Below, piece after piece: positions 26,598 through 35,172 of a stretch of DNA of 64,000 bases. The position numbers were made by a program, and so were the translations under genes. Source of the DNA: DATAOG01 sp963840925. GTDB taxonomy: Bacteria; Pseudomonadota; Alphaproteobacteria; Geminicoccales; Geminicoccaceae. The stretch's first letter is position 1. Every line of letters starts with the position of its first letter. The notes under the pieces are model-generated. The model was not told the DNA's origin. It ran no database searches and was given only the letters and a program-made list of their open reading frames with translations. The stretch lies in assembly GCA_963840925.1 (NCBI GenBank), contig CAWJAY010000047.1, forward strand, positions 57,796-121,795, given 5' to 3'.

Positions 26598-27053
26598 GTG
26601 CACGTCACCGCCCGCGCCGACTACGCCGTGCGTGCCGTGATCGAACTGGCGGCGCGGCTGCCGGGCTCGGCCACCCGCCAGCAGATCGCCGAGTCCCAGG
26701 ACATCCCGGGAAAGTTCCTGGAGGCGATCCTCGGTGACCTGCGGCGGGCCGGCCTGCTCGACGCCCAGCGCGGTGCGGCCGGCGGGTACCGGCTGGTCCG
26801 AGAACCACCACAGATCCGGCTGGCCGACGTGATCCGCGCGGCCGAGGGGCCGCTCGCCGCGGTTCGCGGACGGCCGCCCGAGGACACGTCCTACCCGGGG
26901 CCGGCGGCGCCGCTGACCGATGTCTGGGTGGCGGTTCGGGCCAGCCTGCGCGACGTGCTGGAGGAGACCACGGTGGCCGACGTGCTGGCCGACCGACTGC
27001 CCGCCCACGTGCGAGCGCTCGCGGACCGTCCCGACTCCTGGGTGCGCCGTTGA
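26598..27053 (+). CDS. Rrf2-family transcriptional regulator
   Basis: The product is about 151 residues from GTG at 26598. The winged helix (ARADYAVRAVIELAAR, then ATRQQIAESQDIPGKFLEAIL and LRRAGLLDAQRGAAGGYRL) is Rrf2-type. The Fe-S cysteines of IscR are absent, as in CymR-like members that sense cysteine supply through protein partners. It lies 45 bp downstream of the Ssu-type operon on the same strand, so I infer sulfur-dependent control of that transporter. An earlier GTG at 26568 is less likely because of its unconserved leader. Confidence 0.85.
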   Translation: MHVTARADYAVRAVIELAARLPGSATRQQIAESQDIPGKFLEAILGDLRRAGLLDAQRGAAGGYRLVREPPQIRLADVIRAAEGPLAAVRGRPPEDTSYPGPAAPLTDVWVAVRASLRDVLEETTVADVLADRLPAHVRALADRPDSWVRR

Positions 27054-27072
27054 GCTTCCCGGCGCTGGGTGC

Positions 27073-27591
27073 CTACTCGCGGAAGTCGCCGGCGGCGACA
27101 CGAAGGGCGCGGAGGATGTCGAAGAGGGCGGCGCGCTCGTCGTCGTCGAGGGCGGCCATGCCGAAGTCGGCATCCATGAGCTCGCCGGTCACCTTGTCGA
27201 CGACCTCGCGGCCCCGCGCCGTCACCCGCGCCAGAGTTCCGCGGCCGTCGCGTGGATTGGGCTCACGGGTGACGAAGCCGGCCTTCTCGAGCCGCTGGAT
27301 GGTGTTGGTGACGCTGGTCGGGTGCACCATGAGCCGCTCGCCGATCTTGGCCATGGGCAGTGCGCCGGCGCGGCTGAAGGTCAAGAGCACCAGCGCCTCG
27401 TACCGCGCGAACGTCAGGCCGTACGGCCGGCAGATCCGGTCCAACTCCGCCAGCAGCAGCTGCTGCACACGCATGACCGAAGTCGCCGCCGCCATGGCGT
27501 CGGACGGCCCGAACCGTTCACGCCAGATCTGCGCGGCGCGGCGGATCGGGTCGAAGCCGAGGTCGAGCGGCTCGGGCATGGAGCGGCTCAC
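27073..27591 (-). CDS. MarR-family transcriptional regulator
   Basis: The 172-residue protein has a MarR winged helix: GLTFARYEALVLLTFSRAG, then MAKIGERLMVHPTSVTNTIQ and the wing KAGFVTREPNPRDGRGTLARVT. Helices on each side would form the dimer. Its first codon overlaps the stop of the PH-domain gene by 4 bp, so it is cotranscribed with it. The ligand is unknown. Confidence 0.9.
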   Translation of the reverse strand: MSRSMPEPLDLGFDPIRRAAQIWRERFGPSDAMAAATSVMRVQQLLLAELDRICRPYGLTFARYEALVLLTFSRAGALPMAKIGERLMVHPTSVTNTIQRLEKAGFVTREPNPRDGRGTLARVTARGREVVDKVTGELMDADFGMAALDDDERAALFDILRALRVAAGDFRE

Positions 27592-28289
27592 CGGCGCCGA
27601 GCGGTGGTCGGGCCCGACCGGCGCGGGTGGTCAGCGCGCCGCCGCCGCGGGCGGGTCATCGGTGGCGGGTTGTCAGAGTCCGCGTCGCCACCGAGGCCCA
27701 TCATCTGGCGACGGCGTCGGTGGATCGCCAGGGCGATCGTCTGCGGATCCGGCACGAAGTGGATGTCACGCAGCCCCTGCTCCTGAGCAGCGTTCTCCAA
27801 GACGACGTGCCCGGCGGCGAACGGGCGCAGGAACCACGGGCGGACGACAGTGATGTCGAGCACCCGGACGATCTCCATCTCCGCCTCGTTGAGGGTGAAC
27901 ACGCCCCAGACCCGGAACACCCGGGAATCGGTGATGACGAACCGGTCCCGGCTGATCAGCAGGGAGCGGTAGAACGCGAAGAGCAGGATGCCGAGCACGA
28001 TCGCGATCGCGATCCACGCCGAGTCGGCCGAGACGAAGGGCAGCCACCGCACGGCGAGGATCAGACCGACCAGGCCGATCGCGATCGGCACTCCGTACAA
28101 GATGCGACTGTGCTTGACCTCGGCGATCACCCGCTCGCCGGGAACCAGCTTGCGGGCCACCATCCGGTGCCCGAACCAGCCCTTGATCCGCCACCAGAAG
28201 AGGCGGACCAAGCCGTCCTCGGCGATCCGGTCAAGCCAGCGCACCGACCGGTCGGCCAATCCAGCCAGGACCTCGCGGGGCGTACGCAT
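27588..28289 (-). CDS. bacterial PH-domain membrane protein
   Basis: The product is 233 residues from ATG at 28289. An N-terminal cytosolic helix region (DGLVRLFWWRIKGWFGHRMV) is followed by two membrane helices (YGVPIAIGLVGLILAV and AWIAIAIVLGILLFAFY). The bPH2 domain comes next (RDRFVITDSRVFRVWGVFTLNEAEMEI). The tail is basic and low-complexity. Relatives are common in Actinomycetota with no known function. It is adjacent to a 51-residue membrane peptide gene upstream. Confidence 0.75.
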   Translation of the reverse strand: MRTPREVLAGLADRSVRWLDRIAEDGLVRLFWWRIKGWFGHRMVARKLVPGERVIAEVKHSRILYGVPIAIGLVGLILAVRWLPFVSADSAWIAIAIVLGILLFAFYRSLLISRDRFVITDSRVFRVWGVFTLNEAEMEIVRVLDITVVRPWFLRPFAAGHVVLENAAQEQGLRDIHFVPDPQTIALAIHRRRRQMMGLGGDADSDNPPPMTRPRRRRADHPRRSGPTTARRR

Positions 28290-28305
28290 GGCGACGCACG
28301 CCCCG

Positions 28306-28461
28306 CTAGAACAGCTCGGTGAAGAACGTGATGAGCGCCTCGAAACCGTCGGCCAGTGCAGAGAACGCGCCGCCGACAGCGTCGGCCGCACTGCTCGGAG
28401 CCGTCAGCAGGTAGTACGCCGCGAAGGCGATGGCCAAGATGGTCAGCACCTTCTTCACCAC
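28306..28461 (-). CDS. small membrane protein, 51 residues
   Basis: A short frame from GTG at 28461 encodes an N-terminal hydrophobic helix (KKVLTILAIAFAAYYLLTAP) and a second amphipathic segment ending ALITFFTELF. Similar small proteins lie upstream of PH-domain genes in actinobacteria. It is 16 bp from the PH gene on the same strand. The function is unknown. Confidence 0.55.
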   Translation of the reverse strand: MVKKVLTILAIAFAAYYLLTAPSSAADAVGGAFSALADGFEALITFFTELF

Positions 28462-28552
28462 TGAGACGTCCTCTCCGGTTTCCGGATCACATGCATGCAT
28501 TTTGGTTCTACCCGAATCGGGATGATCTGTCGCCCCGCCACGCCGCCCTGGC

Positions 28553-29532
28553 TCAGAGCGCAGCGAGGATCTCGTCAGCAGCAGCGTACGGGTCGATCTG
28601 CCCCGCCAGCACCTTCTCCGCCAGAGTGTCCAGTCTCGCATCACCGTGCAGGTCGCCGAACCGGTCCCGCAGCGCCGTGACGGCGATCGCCTCGATCTCG
28701 TCGCGCACCCGCCGCCGGCGACGCCGGTCGAGCTCCCCGCCGCGACTCCATCCAGGCCCGGTGCTTGTCGACGGCGGCCACGAGTTCGTCCAGCCCTCAC
28801 CCTTCGATGCGACGGTCTTGACGATGGGTTCCCGCCAGTCGTCGGGTGCCCTTTCCGCAGCCTGATCGCCCGCGGAGGTCGCGCACGACCTGGTCGGCGC
28901 CGTCCCGGTCGGCCTTGTTGACCACGAAGACGTCGCCGACCTCGAGGATGCCGGCCTTGGCGGCCTGGATCCCGTCACCCATGCCGGGGGCCAGCAGCAC
29001 CAGCGTGGTGTCGGCCAGCGCGGCGACGTCGACCTCGGACTGGCCGACCCCCACGGTCTCGACCAGCACGACGTCACAGCCGGCCGCGTCGAGGATCCGC
29101 AACGCCTGCGGCGTCGACCAGGCCAGGCCACCGAGGTGGCCGCGGGTCGCCATCGAACGGATGTAGACACCCGGTCGGTGGCATGGTCCTGCATCCGCAC
29201 CCGGTCGCCGAGCAGGGCTCCGCCCGAGAACGGCGACGACGGGTCGACAGCGAGGACACCCACCCGCCGCCCGTCCGCCCGGAACGCCGTCACCAGCGCC
29301 GATGTCGTGGTCGACTTGCCGACGCCCGGCGAGCCGGTCACGCCCGAGGACTGTGCCCGACCCGCGTAGGGTGCCAGCCCGCCATGATCTCGCGCAATGC
29401 CGGCGAGGCGTCCTCCACCAGCGAGATGAGCCGCGCGACCGCCCTCGGGTCGCCGTCACGGGCACGGTCGACGAGCTCGGGGACCGACGCTGCCTGACGT
29501 CCGTCCTGGACGGCGCGACCCGACACCGGCAC
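28553..29532 (-). pseudogene. meaB: MeaB/ArgK methylmalonyl-CoA mutase-associated GTPase, frameshifted
   Basis: MeaB protects and reloads B12-dependent methylmalonyl-CoA mutase. The pieces align in order over about 320 codons: VPELVDRARDGDPRAVARLIS, P-loop TGSPGVGKSTTTSAL, VGVLAVDPSSPFSGGALLGDR, then YIRSMATRGHLGGLAW, VVLVETVGVGQSEVDVA, VNKADRDGADQ and the C-terminal dimer arm RRRRVRDEIEAIAVTALRD. The frame shifts near 29345, 29160, 28860 and 28770. The start is GTG at 29532, 6 bp after the thiolase stop. With conserved sequence in every frame, consensus error is a serious alternative to decay. Confidence 0.85.
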
Positions 29533-29538
29533 CGGCTC

Positions 29539-30723
29539 TCAGGCTCGCGGAACCCGGACGACGAGCGCGTCGCCCTGCCCGCCGCCCCCGCACAGGGCGG
29601 CCGCGCCGGTGCCTCCACCGCGCCGCTGGAGCTCCAGGGCCACGTGGAGCACCAGCCGGGCACCGGACATGCCGATCGGGTGGCCCAGCGCGATGGCACC
29701 GCCGTTGACGTTGACCCGGTCCTCGTCCAGACCGAGCTCGCGGGTGCTCGCGATGCCGACGGCGGCGAAGGCCTCGTTGATCTCCACCAGGTCGAGATCG
29801 GCCGGCTCGATGCCGTCCTTCGCGCAGGCTGCGCGGATGGCGGCCGCGGGCTGGCTCTGCAGCGAGGAGTCCGGCCCGGCGACCACGCCGTGCGCGCCGA
29901 TCTCGGCCAGCCAGGACAGGCCGAGCTCTTCGGCCCTCTCCCTGCTCATCACCACGACCGCGCAGGCGCCGTCGGAGATCTGGGACGCCGATCCCGCCGT
30001 GATCGTGCCGTCGACGTGGAAGGCCGGCCGGAGCCGCGACAGCGACTCCGCAGTGGTGTCCGCCCGGATGCCTTCGTCCTCCTTGAACACCACCGGCTCG
30101 CCCTTGAGCTGCGGTATCTCCACCGCCACGACCTCGTCGTCGAAGACGCCGTTCTTCCAGGCCTCGGCGGCACGCTGGTGCGAACGCGCGCTGAACGCGT
30201 CCTGCTCCTCTCGGGAGAGACGCAGACCGCCGGTGTTGCGTGCCTCGGTCAGGGCTCCCATCGCCTGGTCGGTGAAGATGTCCCACAAGCCGTCGTAGGC
30301 CATGTGGTCGCGGACCGTCACGTCGCCGTACTTGTATCCCTCACGCGAGCCCATGAGGAGGTGCGGCGCTGCAGTCATGGACTCCATGCCGCCCGCGACG
30401 ACGATCCCGAACTCGCCGGCCCGGATGAGTTGGTCGGCCAGCGCGATCGCGTCGAGCCCGGACAGGCACACCTTGTTGATCGTCAAGGCAGGCACGGTCA
30501 TCGGGATGCCGGCCTTCACGGCCGCCTGCCGCGCGGGAATCTGACCCGCGCCCGCCTGCAACACCTGACCCATGATCACGTACTGGACCTGCTCGGGTGC
30601 GACGCCGGCCTTCCGCAGCGCACCGGTAATCGCCACGCCGCCCAGGTCGGAGGCGGAGAATCCCTTCAGCGAACCCTGCAGCCGTCCGATCGGGGTGCGG
30701 GCTCCCGCGACGATGACCGCCAT
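29539..30723 (-). CDS. acetyl-CoA acetyltransferase (thiolase)
   Basis: The 394-residue thiolase condenses or cleaves acetoacetyl-CoA. Nucleophile C86 lies in TINKVCLSGLDA, the histidine in GGAIALGHPIGMSGARL and the second cysteine in ALCGGGGQGDA. Length and motifs are those of biosynthetic-type AtoB/PhaA. The start is the ATG at 30723; an in-frame upstream extension to 30792 overlaps the divergent pduO promoter region. It is upstream of meaB in the same run. Confidence 0.92.
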   Translation of the reverse strand: MAVIVAGARTPIGRLQGSLKGFSASDLGGVAITGALRKAGVAPEQVQYVIMGQVLQAGAGQIPARQAAVKAGIPMTVPALTINKVCLSGLDAIALADQLIRAGEFGIVVAGGMESMTAAPHLLMGSREGYKYGDVTVRDHMAYDGLWDIFTDQAMGALTEARNTGGLRLSREEQDAFSARSHQRAAEAWKNGVFDDEVVAVEIPQLKGEPVVFKEDEGIRADTTAESLSRLRPAFHVDGTITAGSASQISDGACAVVVMSRERAEELGLSWLAEIGAHGVVAGPDSSLQSQPAAAIRAACAKDGIEPADLDLVEINEAFAAVGIASTRELGLDEDRVNVNGGAIALGHPIGMSGARLVLHVALELQRRGGGTGAAALCGGGGQGDALVVRVPRA

Positions 30724-30778
30724 GGCGTCCTCCTCGACTCGACGCTCGTCACGATACGACCCGTGCAAGAGTGACGGG

Positions 30779-31315
30779 ATGAAGGTGTACACACGACGAG
30801 GCGACGACGGGACGACGGGCCTGCTCTATGGCGGGCGGGTGCCGAAGGACTCCGCCGCGCCTACGGCGTACGGATCGGTCGACGAAGCGCAGGCCTTCGT
30901 CGGGCTCGCCCGTTCCGGGGTGGAGCCGGGCAGCGAACTCGACACCATGCTGATCGGTATCGAGCGCGATCTCTGGGTGCTCATGGCCGACATCGCCCTC
31001 AATCCCGAACGCCGCGATCGCGGCAAGCCGGGCCAGACCCTGGTCACGGCCGAGATGGTGACCGCGCTCGAGCACGTTATCGACGACGCCTCCGCCCTGT
31101 TCGAACCGCCGAAGGACTTCGTCGTTCCCGGTGAGAACCCTGTCTCCGCGGCCCTTGACGTCGCCCGGACCGTCGTGCGGCGGGCCGAGCGCGAGGTCCT
31201 GTCGGCCGCGGCCGAAGGCTCCCACGTCGTCGCGTATCTGAATCGGTGTTCCGACCTGCTGTGGACGCTGGCCCGCTGGCAGGAGGGCCGCACGCTGCTG
31301 GCCAAGGACGCCTGA
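30779..31315 (+). CDS. pduO: PduO-type ATP:cob(I)alamin adenosyltransferase
   Basis: The 178-residue enzyme makes adenosylcobalamin, the cofactor of methylmalonyl-CoA mutase. The ATP loop YTRRGDDGTTGLLYGGRVPK is at the N-terminus. The C-terminal motif RRAEREVL, with NRCSDLLWTLARW, completes the PduO signature. It starts with ATG at 30779, divergent from the thiolase gene and convergent with the epimerase gene, whose stop is 1 bp away. Confidence 0.93.
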   Translation: MKVYTRRGDDGTTGLLYGGRVPKDSAAPTAYGSVDEAQAFVGLARSGVEPGSELDTMLIGIERDLWVLMADIALNPERRDRGKPGQTLVTAEMVTALEHVIDDASALFEPPKDFVVPGENPVSAALDVARTVVRRAEREVLSAAAEGSHVVAYLNRCSDLLWTLARWQEGRTLLAKDA

Positions 31316-31316
31316 G

Positions 31317-31751
31317 TCACCGTGACGCGAACGGTGGTTCGACGAGTTCGACGAGGACGCCTCCGGCGTCCCTGGGGTGGATGAAGTTCACCCGGCAGCC
31401 ACCGGTCCCGGGCCGGGCCTTGTCGTAGAGCAGCTCGACACCGCGGTCGCGCAGCGTTGCCGACGCCGCGTCGATGTCGTCCACCCGGTACGCGAGCTGC
31501 TGGATGCCCGGACCGGAACGCTCGAGGAACCGCCCGATGGGTGAGTCGGGACGAAGCGGTGCGAGTAGTTGGATCTGCGTGGCCGCCATGTCGTCACTCA
31601 CCTGGAGCATGGCCTCCCGCACGCCCTGTTCCTCGTTGACCTCGTCGTGGACGACCCGGAGGCCGAACGTCCGGTCGTACCACGCGATGGCGTCGTCGAG
31701 ATCGGCGACGGCGATACCGACGTGGTCGACGGCGGAGAACAGTCCGGCCAT
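31317..31751 (-). CDS. mce: methylmalonyl-CoA epimerase
   Basis: The 144-residue VOC-fold enzyme interconverts the two methylmalonyl-CoA epimers. DHVGIAVADLDDAIAWY starts the first module and the metal-ligand region HVE-type appears as VDHVGIAV, IQQLAYRV and GVLVELVEP. The start at ATG 31751 matches the family N-terminus; an upstream extension to 31862 is unconserved. With MeaB, thiolase and PduO it makes a propionyl-CoA/B12 group. Confidence 0.9.
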   Translation of the reverse strand: MAGLFSAVDHVGIAVADLDDAIAWYDRTFGLRVVHDEVNEEQGVREAMLQVSDDMAATQIQLLAPLRPDSPIGRFLERSGPGIQQLAYRVDDIDAASATLRDRGVELLYDKARPGTGGCRVNFIHPRDAGGVLVELVEPPFASR

Positions 31752-31914
31752 GTCGACAGCGTAGGCAAGATCTCGCCCTGCGCCGCTGTCGGCAACGGGG
31801 CAAAGTCGGAGTACTCTGCCTAGCGCCTCCAGGAAGGCTTGGCGTCCGTAACGGGGAGACACGAGCAGCGCACCTCGAGGCCATCAGCACGTTCGGCAAA
31901 CGTGTGGCGGATCC

Positions 31915-33238
31915 GTGACGGAGCCGCCACCCCCGACGAGGGAGATCATGGACGAGGCACGGGACACGATGACATTACGAGAGACAGCCGAGGACGGGCT
32001 GTCTATCTTCGACGGCTCGCCCACCGGCGGGTTCACGATGGTGATGCGCGGCTTCGACCGGGTGCAGGTCGAGCAGCACGTACGCACGCTCGAGGCGGCG
32101 CTGGCCCAACAGCGCGCCCGCACGCAGGAGCTCGACAAGCAGATCGTCCGGCTGCGCCAAGAGCTCGCCGAGGCCACGACCTCGCTGCGAGAGGTCGATC
32201 AGCCTTCTTACTCGGGTCTGGGTGCGCGGATCGAGCACTTGCTCCGGCTGGCCGAGGAGCAGGCCTCCGAGCTGGTCGGTCAAGCCGAGGCGGAGGCCGG
32301 CGAAGGTGCGGGCCGAGGCCCAGGTCGACGCCCGCGAGATGCGCGCCGCCGCGGAGAACGCCGCCGGGGAGATGCGGTCCACGGCGAAGCGCCAGGCAGA
32401 CGAACTGATCGGTGAGGCCCGAGCCGAGGCCGAAGAGGCGCGCTCGGCCGCCAAGCGCGAGGCCACCAACCTGGTCGAGAGCGCTGAGCGCGAGGCCGCC
32501 AAGGTACGGGCCGCGATCGAGCACGACGCCGCCGAGAAGCGGGCCACCGCCGAGCGCGATCTCACCCGGTTCAAGACGCTCGCCGAGCGCGAGGTCACCG
32601 AGCTGCGTGCCACGGCCCGCCGCGAGGTCGAGGAGCTGCGAGGCACGGCGAAGCGCGACATCGAGCAGATGCGCGCCGAGGCCGGCGCACGCCTGGAAGA
32701 GGTCCGCAGCCGAGCCGACAAGGAGCTCACCGAGCTCGAGCTCGCTCTCGCCGCCAAGCGCGAGCAAGCGGAGCGTCGAGGACAGCGAGCGCCATGAGGC
32801 CGCTGTTACAGAGACCCAGAAGCTCGTCAGCGAGGCCGAGGCGCGTGCCGCCGACGCCGACGCCCGCGCGAAGTCGGGCCACGACCGGGCCGAGCAGGTT
32901 CGCCGCGAGGCGGACGAGCAGGCCAAGGCCCTGGTCTCGGGCGCGAAGCGCAATGCCGAGCAGCTCATGTCCGAGGCCAAGGCCCACGCCGACACGTCAC
33001 TCGGCGAGGCCAAGTCCGAGGTGTCGCGGATCCAGGCGACCGCGAGGCGCGAGGTGGCCGAGCTCAACCGGCAGCGCGACAGCATCACCGGGCACCTGAC
33101 CCAGCTGCGCAACCTGCTCGGCGGCATGACCGTGCCGGACACCCCGCCCGCCGTAGAGGCCGGCCAGACGCCGACGATGAGGACGTCATCGACGGCGAGG
33201 TCGTGGAGGACGCTCCAGCAGCGGCACACAAGAAGTAG
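31915..33238 (+). pseudogene. Scy/FilP-like long coiled-coil protein with DivIVA-like N-terminus, frameshifted
   Basis: Residues 35-90 (GGFTMVMRGFDRVQVEQHVRTLEAALAQ) resemble the DivIVA-type N-terminal segment. About 330 residues follow of almost uninterrupted A/E/R/K heptad and longer repeats (AREMRAAAENAAGEMR, EREVTELRATARREVEELR, QVRREADEQAKALVSGAKRN). The frame shifts near 32300, 32795 and 33175. The true end is the TAG at 33236, after an acidic tail (DVIDGEVVEDAP). Such proteins organise polar growth in actinobacteria. It is convergent with the next gene across a shared hairpin. Confidence 0.7.
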
Positions 33239-33255
33239 AGGCAGCACGACGTCAT

Positions 33256-33283
33256 TGCGCCGGCGGGGAAACCCGTCGGCGCA
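33256..33283. terminator. bidirectional hairpin terminator
   Basis: Two 12-bp arms, TGCGCCGGCGGG and CCCGTCGGCGCA, pair with one G-T wobble around a GAAA loop. The hairpin sits between the stop of the coiled-coil gene (+) and the stop of the alpha/beta hydrolase gene (-), the expected place for a shared terminator. A short T run follows on the plus strand. Confidence 0.75.
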
Positions 33284-33294
33284 CGGCTTTCCGG

Positions 33295-34082
33295 CTAGAC
33301 GTGCCGGAGCACGTCCCGAAGGGTGCCGGCGACGGCGTCGGGGTTCTCCACCGCGGACAGGTGACCGGCGCGAGGGATCACGTGGACCGGGGCCTGCGGT
33401 GCGAAGACGGCCGCCATCGCCAGCGCGTCGTCGTGGGTCGTCAACGTGTCCTCTCCTCCCCCACGACCACGAAGCCTGGGATACGGGCGTCGGCGAGCGT
33501 CCGGAACGAGCTCGGCCGCGCCGCCATGGCTCGCTGCGCCCAGGCCACGCCCTGCGGATCCACGGCCTCGATCCAGCGCGCGACCATCTCGTCACAACCT
33601 GCGGCCGGTCCCGCTGCGTCGTCTCGCCCAGCAGGCTCTCGAGCATCGGCCGCAGGGCGCTCGGACCTTCGTCGAGGACGGCTCGGGCCATCCGCTCGCG
33701 GTTCTCGCGGGCCTGCGGTGCGTCAGCGGCGGCCTTGGAGTCCATCAGGACCACGGCCCCGATCCGCTTGGGGTGCCGGCGAAGCATGGCCATGGCGACG
33801 TAGCCGCCCATCGACAACCCAGCGAGCACGACCCGGTCGAGGTCAAGGCGGCCGAAGAGCGCGGCGACGTCGTCGGCCATCAGGTCGAGCGAGGGCTCGT
33901 CGTCGCCGAGGACCTGATCCGCCGAACCCGCGGAGGTCGGGGCTGATGACGTGACGCTGTTCGGCCAGCCGGGTCGCGACGGCGTCGTACATCGCGCTCG
34001 TCACCGGGAACGCGTGGAGGAGCACGACCGGTGTGCCCGTGCGGTCTCCGCCGTGTTCGGCATAGGCAAGCTCGACGGTCAT
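33295..34082 (-). pseudogene. alpha/beta fold hydrolase, frameshifted
   Basis: The family fold is clear in pieces: N-terminal TPVVLLHAFPVTSAMYDAVA, ISPDLRGFGGSG, nucleophile AGLSMGGYVAMAM, then VVLMDSKAAADAPQARENRE and the C-terminal AGHLSAVENPDAVAGTLRD. The frame shifts near 33900 and in the region 33430-33640. The start is the ATG at 34082 and the stop the TAG at 33295. The substrate is unknown; the closest type is the haloalkane/3-oxoadipate enol-lactonase-like group. Confidence 0.75.
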
Positions 34083-34104
34083 GGACGCGAGGGTAGTGCG
34101 ACGG

Positions 34105-34383
34105 TCAGCGGGGGCCGCGGCGGTCCCGGTTTCGCCAGCACGTCGCATGCCAGTGCCGTCGCTCCCCCGCTCCACCACCGGAGAGGGTGCCGCCCTCGAC
34201 CGGCCACGCGACGACATGCGGCGTCGCGGGCGGGATCAGCTGATCACACCCGGGGCACCGGTAGGGCTTCGTTGCCGAGCTGCCGGTGAGCCGGCGTACG
34301 ATCCAATCGCCGTCGGGCCAGGCCTCGATCGCGTCGGCGCCGTCACGCGGCGCGGCCTGACGAGCTGGACGGCGGCGCGACAT
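34105..34383 (-). CDS. small zinc-binding actinobacterial protein (annotated ATP/GTP-binding in relatives)
   Basis: This 92-residue protein has a conserved YRCPGCDQLI CXXC pair and a PHVVAW...RRHWHATCW block that would complete a zinc site. Close relatives across Actinomycetota carry the name ATP/GTP-binding protein, but no nucleotide-binding motif is visible here. It starts with ATG at 34383 and ends 22 bp before the hydrolase gene. The role is unknown. Confidence 0.65.
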   Translation of the reverse strand: MSRRRPARQAAPRDGADAIEAWPDGDWIVRRLTGSSATKPYRCPGCDQLIPPATPHVVAWPVEGGTLSGGGAGERRHWHATCWRNRDRRGPR

Positions 34384-34438
34384 GCCGCCATTGTCGCCGA
34401 CGACCCTGGGCACCAGACGGCTGCCCGTGGCGCTACGG

Positions 34439-34867
34439 TCACGAGCGGTCGCCGCGCGCCTTCGCGGTCGCCCGGTCGTTGGCCGTCTGCAGGGCGTCGA
34501 CGAGCTCGGCCTTGGTCATCCGCGACCTACCTCGGACGCCGAGTCGCTTCGCCAGGTCCATCAGATGTGCCTTGGACGCGTTGGCATCGACTCCCCCCGC
34601 GGTCTTCCGCCGGGTCCCGACGCCACCTTCGGCCTGTCGATCCGATGGCCCGGCGCCGTCCTTCGGCTGCCAGCGGTCCCCTACCTTCTCGTGGGTGTGC
34701 TTCAGCGCCGCGAACGCGACACGGTGGGCACGTTCCTCGTCGCCGTACTGCTCGGCTGCGGCGTCGTGCGCCTCGGCGAAGGTCCGCTGCGCCTTCGCGT
34801 CGGAGCGCCGGACGGTGCTCGGCAGCTCCTCCTTCTTCGGATTGCCGCTCTTTGTGGTCTTGGGCAT
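34439..34867 (-). CDS. ChaB-family protein with C-terminal Rho-N-like domain
   Basis: The product is 142 residues. The N-terminal ChaB fold is visible as ELPSTVRRSDAKAQRTFAEAHDAAAE, then YGDEERAHRVAFAALKHTHEK. The C-terminal 40 residues (SKAHLMDLAKRLGVRGRSRMTKAELVDALQ) are a Rho-N/SAP-like nucleic-acid-binding helical unit. The domain pair is common in actinobacteria. Note the functional parallel to the DUF5872 protein in the left block, which ends in a similar domain. Confidence 0.82.
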   Translation of the reverse strand: MPKTTKSGNPKKEELPSTVRRSDAKAQRTFAEAHDAAAEQYGDEERAHRVAFAALKHTHEKVGDRWQPKDGAGPSDRQAEGGVGTRRKTAGGVDANASKAHLMDLAKRLGVRGRSRMTKAELVDALQTANDRATAKARGDRS

Positions 34868-34948
34868 GGGCGGGACTCCTTCCTACCGAGCTCCACCACG
34901 CCACCTACCCAGGCCGCAGCCAGGCATGCGGCTGCATATGCTGTTGCC

Positions 34949-35170
34949 ATGCCGAGATACGACTACCGCTGCCGTGCATGCGGCGCGACGTTCCAGCTGT
35001 CTCGGCCGATGGCCGACTCCGCGGCTCCCGCGGTCTGTCCCGAGGGCCACGACGACACCGTCAAGTTGCTCACGACGGTCGCGCTCACCGGACGGGCCGG
35101 CGCCGCTGCCCCCGCGGTCTCGGCGGGCGGCGGCTGCTGCGGCGGGGCGTGCGGCTGCGGCGGCGGCTAG
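34949..35170 (+). CDS. FmdB-type zinc-ribbon protein
   Basis: The 73-residue protein starts MPRYDYRCRACGATFQ with the CXXC of the FmdB/CxxC-CxxC-SSSS regulatory fold. The second zinc pair is imperfect (CPEGHDD). The C-terminus is a Gly/Cys-rich tail (GGGCCGGACGCGGG). The stop is 2 bp from the nucS stop, in convergent orientation. The function is unknown. Confidence 0.75.
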   Translation: MPRYDYRCRACGATFQLSRPMADSAAPAVCPEGHDDTVKLLTTVALTGRAGAAAPAVSAGGGCCGGACGCGGG

Positions 35171-35172
35171 CG

